The position numbers and the translations under genes are program-made. The notes beneath the pieces are model-generated. The model searched no databases, was not told the origin of the DNA, and worked only from the letters and a program-made list of their open reading frames with translations. A stretch of DNA of 5,470 nucleotides from Rubrivirga sp. (GTDB taxonomy: Bacteria > Bacteroidota > Rhodothermia > Rhodothermales > Rubricoccaceae): contig JAAXJP010000211.1 in NCBI GenBank assembly GCA_012269805.1, forward strand, positions 1-5,470, given 5' to 3'. This document shows, one piece after another, positions 1 through 5,240 of the stretch (position 1 is the stretch's first letter; each line of letters starts with the position of its first letter).

Positions 1-289
1 TGATCATCGTCGCCAGCATGCCCATGTAGTCGGCGTGGGCGCGGCTCGACATCTTCGAGCCCTGGGGCGAGACGCCGCGGAAGATGTTCCCGCCGCCGAT
101 GACGAGGGCCACCTCGGCGCCCGCGTCGACGGCCTCTTTGACGTCGCGGGCGTACTGCGAGAGGACGGTGTGGTCGATGCCGAACGCCTTGTCCCCGAGA
201 AGGGCCTCGCCGCTCAGTTTCAGGAGGACGCGGCGGTAGCGGAGGCCGTCGCCGCGCGGGGCGCGGGACGACGGGTCGTCGGAGACCAT
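1..289 (-). CDS. pyrH: UMP kinase (uridylate kinase), N-terminal part, cut by the window edge
   Basis: This gene encodes the cytoplasmic enzyme that phosphorylates UMP to UDP with ATP in pyrimidine nucleotide synthesis; it belongs to the amino-acid-kinase fold. Translating the minus strand from the ATG at 289-287 gives 96 residues without a stop. Diagnostic motifs are KLSGEAL at residues 24-30 (phosphate binding), the glycine-rich GGGNIFRG at 65-72, and ADYMGMLAT at 86-94 (UMP-site and allosteric region). The family is about 235-250 residues long, so roughly 60% lies beyond base 1. The short polar N-terminal extension (residues 2-17) before the first strand is normal for bacterial PyrH, and no other Met precedes KLSGEAL. 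No Shine-Dalgarno sequence is visible. The gene heads its own transcript, divergent from a TetR gene, rather than following tsf directly. Family identity is close to certain. Confidence 0.96.
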   Translation of the reverse strand, partial: MVSDDPSSRAPRGDGLRYRRVLLKLSGEALLGDKAFGIDHTVLSQYARDVKEAVDAGAEVALVIGGGNIFRGVSPQGSKMSSRAHADYMGMLATMI

Positions 290-425
290 GGAGAGGGGCG
301 GCAAGAGCGGCCCTGAAGGTACGGCCCGGCGGCGGAGGCCGGCAACGGCCCCGGGGCGGGGCGAGCCGGCGGAAGGGGAACCGGAAGTCGCCAGCGGTTT
401 ACAAGGGCCTCCTCCGCCCGCCCCG
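290..425. other. Divergent spacer between pyrH and the TetR gene
   Basis: This 136-bp gap must carry the start signals for both divergent genes. It is very GC-rich except for TTTACAA at 398-404, 21 bp upstream of the TetR start codon. That AT-rich patch is the best candidate for a core promoter element on either strand, but it matches no consensus well. A small inverted repeat, GGCCG (337-341) and CGGCC (346-350) around a GCAA loop, lies mid-spacer. I see no clear TetR operator palindrome and no ribosome binding site on either side. Confidence 0.4.
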
Positions 426-992
426 ATGGCCGCCCGCCCCAAGCCGCCCGTCACCGGCGACCGCGCCGCCACGCGCGCGCGCCTCCTCGCCGCCGCCCGC
501 CGCCAGTTCTCGCACGCCGGCTATGGCCAGGTTGGCGTCCGTGAGATCGCGGCCGAGGCCGACGTCAACGCCGCGCTCATCAACCGCTACTTCGGCTCCA
601 AGCTCGGCCTCTTCGCGGAGGTCGTCGGCGACAGCTTCACGATTGGCAACCTCCTCGTGGGCGACCGCCACACGCTCGGCGACCGGCTCGCGCGGTGGCT
701 TCTCCGCCCGCGCCGTGAGGGGTTCGACCCGACGCTCGTCCTGCTCCACTCGGCCCCGCACCCCGAGGCCGGCGGCATCCTCCGCGCCGCGCTCGCCGAG
801 CAGGTCGCCTCCCCGCTGGCGGCGTGGCTCGGCGGCGACGACGCCCGGGAGCGGGCCGGCCTCGTCGTGGCCGTCCTGTTCGGGTTCGCCCTTACGCGCG
901 ACGTGATCGGCTCGGGCACGCTCGGCGGCACCGAGGCCACGCTCGCCCGCCACCTCGGCGACGTCCTCCAGCGCCTCATCGACGGGGCGTAG
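426..992 (+). CDS. TetR/AcrR-family transcriptional regulator
   Basis: The product is a 188-residue DNA-binding repressor-type protein of normal length for TetR/AcrR proteins. The N-terminal domain (about residues 13-65) has the family signature: helix 1 [17 protein letters not shown], then the helix-turn-helix [19 protein letters not shown] at 38-56 with the typical YF-x-SK-x-x-L end (55-60). The C-terminal half is helical and contains [12 protein letters not shown]; it resembles the ligand and dimer domain of the TetR_C_16 type, though that subfamily is an inference. The ATG at 426 is chosen because the HTH begins soon after it; an upstream in-frame ATG at 288 would add 46 low-complexity Arg/Pro/Gly residues and overlap the pyrH start. 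The gene is divergent from pyrH and convergent with the kinase. No efflux pump or enzyme target is visible, so it may regulate itself or a distant gene. The ligand is unknown. Confidence 0.9.
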   Translation: MAARPKPPVTGDRAATRARLLAAARRQFSHAGYGQVGVREIAAEADVNAALINRYFGSKLGLFAEVVGDSFTIGNLLVGDRHTLGDRLARWLLRPRREGFDPTLVLLHSAPHPEAGGILRAALAEQVASPLAAWLGGDDARERAGLVVAVLFGFALTRDVIGSGTLGGTEATLARHLGDVLQRLIDGA

Positions 993-1026
993 GCCCCCTC
1001 CGCCTCGACGCCGAGGCGGGGCGGGC
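993..1026. terminator. GC-rich hairpin between convergent TetR and kinase genes
   Basis: The hairpin begins directly after the TetR stop codon (990-992). CCGCCTCG (1000-1007) pairs with CGAGGCGG (1012-1019) around a 4-base ACGC loop. The stem continues outward by a G-U pair, a C-G pair, one C-C mismatch and four more pairs (993-996 with 1023-1026). There is no T-tract on either strand, so it is not a textbook intrinsic terminator. Its place in a 45-bp gap between convergent genes suggests it limits read-through in both directions. Confidence 0.55.
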
Positions 1027-1037
1027 GACGCGGCGGT

Positions 1038-3758
1038 TCAGCGACAGGTCGCCAGCCGGCGGTCGACCTCCGCCACGTCGTCGGCGAGATCGAGGGCCGC
1101 GAACGCCTGGCGGGCCGCCTGGAGGTGCGGGCGCGCCGCCGCGCACCGGCCGCGGTCCGCGAGGAACCGGCCGTAGAGCCGCGCGACGGTCCCGCTGTTT
1201 TCCGACCCCTCCGGGGCCGCCGCCAGCGCGGCCGGCACCGCCTGCGCGAAGAGGGCCTCGGCCTCACGGTCCCGCCCGAGCTGGTGGAGCGCGTCGGCGT
1301 GGCGGACCCGGTACAAGAGCGCGTAGAGGCTCTCGGGGCCGAGCACGGCCGACAGGGTCGCGACGGTCTCCCGGTAGAGCGGCTCGGCCCGCGCGTGGTC
1401 CCCGGCCTTCGTGTAGAGCCGCGCCAGCCCGCCTGTCGCCTCCGCGACGCCCATGTGCTCGTCCCCGTACACCGCCCGTCGGATGGCGATGGCCTCCCGG
1501 AAGTTGCGGACGGCGTCCTCGGTCCGGCCCATGTCGGTGTAGAGGAAGCCGAGGCTCTTGAGCGTGGTGGCGACCTGGGGGTGGCCCGGGGCCAGGGCCG
1601 CCCTCTTGACGGCGAGGGCTTCGTCGAACATCGCCTCGGCCTCGTCGTAGTCGCGGAGGTCGTAGAGCAACGTGCCGTAGTTGTTGAGGTCGATGGCGTA
1701 GTCCGGGTGGTCCCCGCCGAGCAACTCCCGGTCGATCTCGATGGCGCGGCGGTAGGCCGCCCCGGCCTCCTCGAGCCGCCCGAGGTCGTGGAGGGCGACG
1801 GCCTGCCCGCTGAGGGCGACGGCGACCGCCGTGTGGACGGGCCCGTAGACCTCCTCCTTGATCGCCAGCCCCCGGTCGCCCAGGGCGAGGGACTCTTCGA
1901 ACCGGCCGCGGTCGTAGAGCAGGCCTGCGAGGTTGTCGAGCGACTGGGCGTAGACCTCGCGGTGGGCGGACCCCTCCAGAATGGCGACGGCCTCGCGGTA
2001 CGCGGCTTCCGCCTCGTCGAACCGGCTGAGGTCGTGGAGCGACGCGCCGATCGAGGCCAGGGCCTCGGCGATGAGCGGGTCGTCGGGGGGCAGGGCGCTC
2101 CGCCGTGCGGCGAGGGCGGCCCGGTGGAGCGCGACGCTCGGCTCGGCCTCGCCGGTCCGCCGCAAGAGGAACGCGAGGGCCGTCTGCGACTCGGCCGTCG
2201 CTAGCGGGTCGCCGAGGCGGCTGCGCATCGCCACGCTTCGTTCCAGGTGGACCCGCGAGGAGTCGTAGGCCCCGAGGTCCTGGTACACCTTCCCGATCGT
2301 GAGGTGCATCGCGGCCTGGACCGCCGGCTGTCCGGCGAGGTCTGACCGGATCCGCCGGCCACCCTCCGCGAGGAGCTCGGCTGCCGTGAGGGCGAGCCCC
2401 CGCGACGCGTCGGGGTCGGCGCCCTCGAACAGGTCCTGGAGGAACTCGACAGTCTGGGCGGACGTGGCCGCCTCGGTCTCGGCCCGGTCGCGCTCGGCCG
2501 CGAGGCGGACGGTGTAGAACGACGCGAGGGCGACGATGGCCAGCACGGCGGCGGCCGTCCCCAGCACGCCGGCCCGGTGCCGGCGGACGAACCGGCCGAG
2601 ACGATACCGGGTCGTGGCCGGCCGCGCCTCGACGGGCAGGTCGGCGCGGTGGCGGCGGACGTCGGCCAGGAGCTCGGCGGCGGAGCCGTAGCGGCGCTCG
2701 GGCTCCTTGCGGAGCGCCGTCAGGCAGATCGTGTCGAGGTCTCCGCGGAGCCGCCGGACGAGCGCGGCCTCCGTCGTGCCCCGGAGCCGGGCCGCCTCGG
2801 GCGTGACCCGGGCGCTCGGCCGGCCGGGCTCGGCCTCCAGAACGGCCCGCTCGACCTCAAGGAGAGAGAGACCCGGGCCGAGCGGCGGCGCCCCGCAGAG
2901 GAGGTAGTACAGGAGCCCGCCGAGGGCGTACACGTCGGTCGCCGTCGTCGGCGGCTCGCCCCGGATCTGCTCGGGCGCGGCCGAGGCCGGCGTGAGGAGC
3001 CGGTGGCCGGTCTGCGTGAGCCGGGCGTCGGCGCCGTCCTCCGAGAGCACCTTCGCGATGCCGAAGTCGAGGAGCTTGACGCGCGGGCCGTCCGGCGTCT
3101 CGGTCACGAACACGTTCGACGGCTTGAGGTCGCGGTGGACGACGAGCTGCCGGTGGGCGTAGGCGACGGCCTCGCAGACGCGCGCGAAGAGGACCAGCCG
3201 GTCGTCCACGGAGAGCCCGAGGCGGTCGCAGTGGGCCGTGAGGGGCTCGCCCTCGACGAGCTCCATCGCGAAATAGGGGCGGCCCTCCAAGTCGAGGCCG
3301 CCGCCGAGGAGGCGCGCGACACCGGGGTGGTCGAGGCGCGCGAGGATCTGGCGCTCGGCGCGGAAGCGGGCGAGCACGGCCTCCGAGTCCATGCCGGGCT
3401 TGATGCGCTTGATCGCGGCCGTCTGCTCGAAGTCGTCGGCCCGCTCGGCGCGGTAGACGGCGCCCATCCCCCCGGCCCCGATCCGTTCGCCCAGGATCCA
3501 CGGCCCGACGCGCTCGCCGGGCCGGGGCGCGAGGGCCGCGTCGAGCTCGGCGGGCGCGAAGAGGTCGGCCACGCGGCCGTCGAAGAGCGTGTGCTGGTTC
3601 TCGTCGCCCTCGAGGAGGCTCTCGACCTCGCGGTAGACCTCGGGGTCGTCGCCGCAGACGGCGCGGAGCCACGCGGACCGCTCGTCGGGCGGTCGGCCGA
3701 GGGCCTGCTCGAAGAGGGTCTGGACGCGGGCCCAGCGGTCGGTGACGTCGGACATCAT
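1038..3758 (-). CDS. Membrane-anchored Ser/Thr protein kinase with C-terminal TPR domain
   Basis: The product is a 906-residue Hanks-type protein kinase. An N-terminal helical segment (residues 7-52) of the kind often found ahead of such kinases leads into the kinase domain at about 85-375. The catalytic features are complete: P-loop GAGGMG 94-99, Lys117 in AAIK, alpha-C Glu135, HRDLKPSN 208-215 with Asp210, DFG 231-233, APE 261-263 and Asp275 in TDVYALG. One transmembrane helix follows at about 397-417, after a basic stretch (RFVRRHR), so the kinase should be cytoplasmic and the C-terminus outside the cytoplasm. Residues 482-900 form about ten TPR units, mostly at 42-residue spacing as in kinesin-light-chain-like TPRs. 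ATG ATG at 3758 is preferred because TAGGAT lies 7 bases upstream; 67 in-frame residues further upstream are Arg/Pro-rich and overlap the sigma gene. It follows the sigma gene by 44 bp, probably in one operon. The likely substrate is that sigma factor (inference). Confidence 0.93.
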   Translation of the reverse strand: MMSDVTDRWARVQTLFEQALGRPPDERSAWLRAVCGDDPEVYREVESLLEGDENQHTLFDGRVADLFAPAELDAALAPRPGERVGPWILGERIGAGGMGAVYRAERADDFEQTAAIKRIKPGMDSEAVLARFRAERQILARLDHPGVARLLGGGLDLEGRPYFAMELVEGEPLTAHCDRLGLSVDDRLVLFARVCEAVAYAHRQLVVHRDLKPSNVFVTETPDGPRVKLLDFGIAKVLSEDGADARLTQTGHRLLTPASAAPEQIRGEPPTTATDVYALGGLLYYLLCGAPPLGPGLSLLEVERAVLEAEPGRPSARVTPEAARLRGTTEAALVRRLRGDLDTICLTALRKEPERRYGSAAELLADVRRHRADLPVEARPATTRYRLGRFVRRHRAGVLGTAAAVLAIVALASFYTVRLAAERDRAETEAATSAQTVEFLQDLFEGADPDASRGLALTAAELLAEGGRRIRSDLAGQPAVQAAMHLTIGKVYQDLGAYDSSRVHLERSVAMRSRLGDPLATAESQTALAFLLRRTGEAEPSVALHRAALAARRSALPPDDPLIAEALASIGASLHDLSRFDEAEAAYREAVAILEGSAHREVYAQSLDNLAGLLYDRGRFEESLALGDRGLAIKEEVYGPVHTAVAVALSGQAVALHDLGRLEEAGAAYRRAIEIDRELLGGDHPDYAIDLNNYGTLLYDLRDYDEAEAMFDEALAVKRAALAPGHPQVATTLKSLGFLYTDMGRTEDAVRNFREAIAIRRAVYGDEHMGVAEATGGLARLYTKAGDHARAEPLYRETVATLSAVLGPESLYALLYRVRHADALHQLGRDREAEALFAQAVPAALAAAPEGSENSGTVARLYGRFLADRGRCAAARPHLQAARQAFAALDLADDVAEVDRRLATCR

Positions 3759-3765
3759 GAGGGGG

Positions 3766-3771
3766 ATCCTA
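3766..3771 (-). promoter_or_regulatory. Shine-Dalgarno-like site for the kinase gene
   Basis: On the minus strand TAGGAT lies with its AGGA core 8 bases before the ATG at 3758. It is the only convincing Shine-Dalgarno-like site among the gene starts in this window. It supports the start at 3758 or 3755 over the longer reading frame that begins inside the sigma gene. Its first base is also the end of a direct repeat. Confidence 0.55.
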
Positions 3772-3812
3772 CCGATGACGCACCGAACCGCCGCGGGACC
3801 GATCACGCACCG
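3771..3812 (-). repeat. 15-bp near-perfect direct repeat at the sigma/kinase junction
   Basis: Read on the minus strand, CGGTGCGTGATCGGT (3812-3798) is followed by CGGTGCGTCATCGGT (3785-3771). The copies match at 14 of 15 bases and lie exactly 27 bp apart, that is nine codons. The first copy contains the sigma factor stop codon TGA (3805-3803); the one differing base makes the matching triplet TCA in the second copy. The pair could be two binding sites or the trace of a local 27-bp duplication. Confidence 0.75.
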
Positions 3813-4396
3813 CCGGGTTTCCCGTCGGAGGCGGGGCCGTCGTCGCTGAGGACGTGGCTCAGCCAGGCCCGCGCGACGCGCCAGTCGCGGCGGACGGTCG
3901 GCTCGGAGACGCCGAGGGCCTCGGCGATCTCGGCGTGCGTGAGCCCGCCGAAAAACCACATCTCGACCACCCGCGCCTGGCGCTCGGACCGGGCGGCGAG
4001 CCCGTCGAGCGCCTCGTCGAGCGCGAGGAGCTCCTCGGTCTTGGCCTCCTTGCCGATCTCGCCGTCGTGGTACGTCGCCGCGACCTCGCCGCCGCCGCGC
4101 TTTTCGGCCCGCCGCTTCCTCGCGTAGTTGACGAGGATCCGCCGCATGGCCAGCGAGGCGACGCCGAGAAAGTGCGCCCGGCTCTGCCAGTCGACCCGGT
4201 CCTGGCGGACGAGCTTGAGGTAGGCCTCGTGGACGAGCGCGGCCGTGTCGAGCGTGTGCCCGTCGCGCTCGCCGCGGAGCTGCCGCCGGGCGAGGTCCTG
4301 GAGCTCGCCGTAGACGTGCGGGAGGATGGCGTCGACGGCGTCCGCGTCGCCGGCCCGGAGGTCGGACAAGAGCTGGGTGACGTCGGGGACGGGCAA
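3803..4396 (-). CDS. ECF-type RNA polymerase sigma factor, kinase-associated (Sig-70_X6 / ECF43-like)
   Basis: The product is a 197-residue extracytoplasmic-function sigma factor directing RNA polymerase to a special promoter set. Region sigma-2 spans about residues 16-95, with HTLDTAALVHEAYLKLV (47-63) and FLGVASLAMRRILVNYARKRRA (76-97 region) typical of the group found next to Ser/Thr kinases. Sigma-4 spans about 126-183, with the helix-turn-helix LTHAEIAEALGVSEPTVRRDW at 152-172. No ATG or GTG lies near the expected N-terminus; TTG at 4396-4394 gives the usual beginning PVPDVTQLLSDLRAGD and the normal family length. An in-frame ATG at 4522 would add 42 atypical residues and overlap the divergent gene. 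No anti-sigma gene is present; the kinase follows by 44 bp and is the likely controller, as known for ECF43 sigma factors. The C-terminal 14 residues are a Gly/Asp/Ser-rich tail. Confidence 0.92.
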   Translation of the reverse strand: MPVPDVTQLLSDLRAGDADAVDAILPHVYGELQDLARRQLRGERDGHTLDTAALVHEAYLKLVRQDRVDWQSRAHFLGVASLAMRRILVNYARKRRAEKRGGGEVAATYHDGEIGKEAKTEELLALDEALDGLAARSERQARVVEMWFFGGLTHAEIAEALGVSEPTVRRDWRVARAWLSHVLSDDGPASDGKPGGA

Positions 4397-4418
4397 CGGC
4401 GAGGCGGGGCGGTAGGAG

Positions 4419-4427
4419 AAAAAAGTA
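4419..4427 (-). promoter_or_regulatory. Possible core promoter element of the sigma-kinase operon
   Basis: On the minus strand TACTTTTTT stands out as the only AT-rich run in the divergent spacer. It begins 31 bases, and ends 22 bases, before the TTG start of the sigma gene. It fits the Bacteroidota -7 element TAnnTTTG at all but the last base. I could not find a convincing upstream -33 TTTG, and whether this lineage uses that promoter type is uncertain. If it is used, the leader would be very short. Confidence 0.3.
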
Positions 4428-4434
4428 CGCCCGC

Positions 4435-4445
4435 CGTGATCGGTC
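4435..4445 (+). promoter_or_regulatory. CGTGATCGGTC motif shared with the sigma/kinase junction
   Basis: CGTGATCGGTC lies 75 bp upstream of the lipoprotein start. The same 11 bases occur on the minus strand at 3807-3797, 38 bp upstream of the kinase start, in the same orientation relative to the downstream gene. It could be an operator or part of a promoter recognised by the sigma factor. A 9-base version (CGTGATCGG) also lies inside the TetR coding region at 902-910, so chance is possible. The rest of the 124-bp spacer 4397-4520 has a GTCAGTCAGTGA run at 4463-4474 and a pyrimidine-rich leader with no ribosome binding site. Confidence 0.25.
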
Positions 4446-4520
4446 GGGTGCCGAGGCCGTGCGTCAGTCAGTGAGGGCGGGCTCCACGTCCTCGGCTTCC
4501 CAACTCTCCAGCTTCCAGCC

Positions 4521-5075
4521 ATGACCTCGCTTCGCCTGCTCTCTTCTCTCGTCCTCGTCGTCGCGCTCGCCGCCTGCGACAGTGCCGGCCCCGAGCCCGT
4601 GCCGGGCCCCGAGCCGGGGCCCGCCAGCGCCTCCATTTCCATCGAGCTCGGCACGATCACCGCCAACGGGAACTGCGACAGCTCCTCCAACCCGGGCGAC
4701 TACCAGTTCCGCATCGTCGTGTCCGACCTCGGCAACAACCCGCTCGAGACCATGGACCTCCCCAATGGGGCGACCTATGGCGAGTACTCGGTCCCAACCC
4801 TCGTCAGTCTGTTCGCCGGGAACGCGATCACCGTCGGCCGGACGGTCGCGCTCCAGCAGCCCCGCGCCGAGGGGAGCGGGTTCGCCATCTCGCTCTCCGC
4901 CAGCGAGTGGGACAGCGCCACGACCCGCGACAGCGAGATGAACGACCTCACCCGGACCCGGTCGCACCCGTTCTCCGCCGGGCAGTTCGTCAACGTCCTG
5001 GGGACGCAGACCGTCCGCGTGCGAGGGAGCAGCGACTGCGACGTCGAGCTGGACTACACCGTCACGGTCCAGTAG
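4521..5075 (+). CDS. Putative secreted lipoprotein, function unknown
   Basis: The 184-residue product has a lipoprotein signal peptide: MTSLR, a hydrophobic core LLSSLVLVVALAA, and lipobox LAAC with the acceptor Cys at 19. The mature protein starts CDSAG and continues with a Pro/Glu/Gly linker (residues 23-34, GPEPVPGPEPGP). A globular part from about 37 to 184 follows, made of alternating hydrophobic stretches typical of a beta-sandwich (ISIELGTI, YQFRIVVSDL, FAISLSA, TQTVRVRG, VELDYTVTVQ). Cys52 and Cys173 lie near the two ends of this domain and could form a disulfide. It is probably attached to a membrane on the outside of the cytoplasm. I recognise no family. The gene is divergent from the sigma-kinase operon, so shared regulation is plausible. 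The ATG at 4521 is fixed by the signal peptide; no Shine-Dalgarno sequence precedes it. It ends the window's only plus-strand unit in this half, with a strong hairpin downstream. Confidence 0.85.
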   Translation: MTSLRLLSSLVLVVALAACDSAGPEPVPGPEPGPASASISIELGTITANGNCDSSSNPGDYQFRIVVSDLGNNPLETMDLPNGATYGEYSVPTLVSLFAGNAITVGRTVALQQPRAEGSGFAISLSASEWDSATTRDSEMNDLTRTRSHPFSAGQFVNVLGTQTVRVRGSSDCDVELDYTVTVQ

Positions 5076-5147
5076 CCGAGGGCGCCCGTCCCCGGCCCAT
5101 CGAGCGGCGGGTCGCGGACGGCAGGCTACTCCACCCACGGCACACAC

Positions 5148-5176
5148 GGGGGGACCGGCACCACGCCGGTCCCCCC
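5148..5176. terminator. Strong hairpin, probable terminator of the lipoprotein gene
   Basis: GGGGGGACCGGC (5148-5159) pairs perfectly with GCCGGTCCCCCC (5165-5176) around a 5-base ACCAC loop. Skipping one bulged C (5177), CAC (5145-5147) can add three pairs with GTG (5178-5180). The stem lies 72 bp after the lipoprotein stop in a convergent spacer. There is no T-tract, but the stem is the most stable in any gap of this window. Confidence 0.7.
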
Positions 5177-5207
5177 CGTGGGTCCGCGTCGGTCCGCCGG
5201 ACTGCGT

Positions 5208-5228
5208 CGACCTCGCGGCTTGAGGTCG
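5208..5228 (-). terminator. Hairpin after the right-edge minus-strand gene
   Basis: CGACCTC (5208-5214) pairs with GAGGTCG (5222-5228) around a 7-base loop. On the minus strand it begins 12 bp after the stop codon of the right-edge gene (5243-5241). No T-tract follows. Its position suggests termination of that gene, facing the stronger hairpin at 5148-5176 that serves the lipoprotein gene. Confidence 0.4.
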
Positions 5229-5240
5229 GGGCGGCCGGAG

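Noticed and set aside
35..316. 93-codon plus-strand frame at the left edge
   Set aside because: It is antisense to the well-supported pyrH coding sequence.
288..425. 46-residue N-terminal extension of the TetR protein
   Set aside because: It is low-complexity, would begin inside the pyrH start codon on the other strand, and the family usually begins shortly before helix 1.
1125..2204. 359-codon plus-strand frame antisense to the TPR region
   Set aside because: It mirrors the repetitive TPR coding sequence and has low-complexity Val/Glu/Gly/Arg content; there is no independent start signal.
3759..3959. 67-residue N-terminal extension of the kinase into the sigma gene
   Set aside because: The extension is Arg/Pro-rich, overlaps the conserved sigma-4 coding region, and a Shine-Dalgarno-like site supports the start at 3758.
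2577..4127. 516-codon open frame on the plus strand across the kinase and sigma genes
   Set aside because: It is antisense to two genes with complete domain motifs. Long antisense frames are expected at this GC content, and its translation is Arg/Gly/Ala/Glu-rich with no recognisable domain.
4589..4622. GC-rich repeats in the lipoprotein linker as a regulatory hairpin
   Set aside because: The repetition follows from coding a Gly-Pro-Glu-Pro linker and lies inside the reading frame.
4397..4690. Longer sigma start at ATG 4522 or 4690
   Set aside because: The added residues do not resemble sigma factors and overlap the divergent lipoprotein gene; TTG at 4396 gives the normal family length.
4464..5147. 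227-codon minus-strand frame over the lipoprotein gene
   Set aside because: It is antisense to a gene with a clear lipoprotein signal peptide; composition is typical of a shadow frame.
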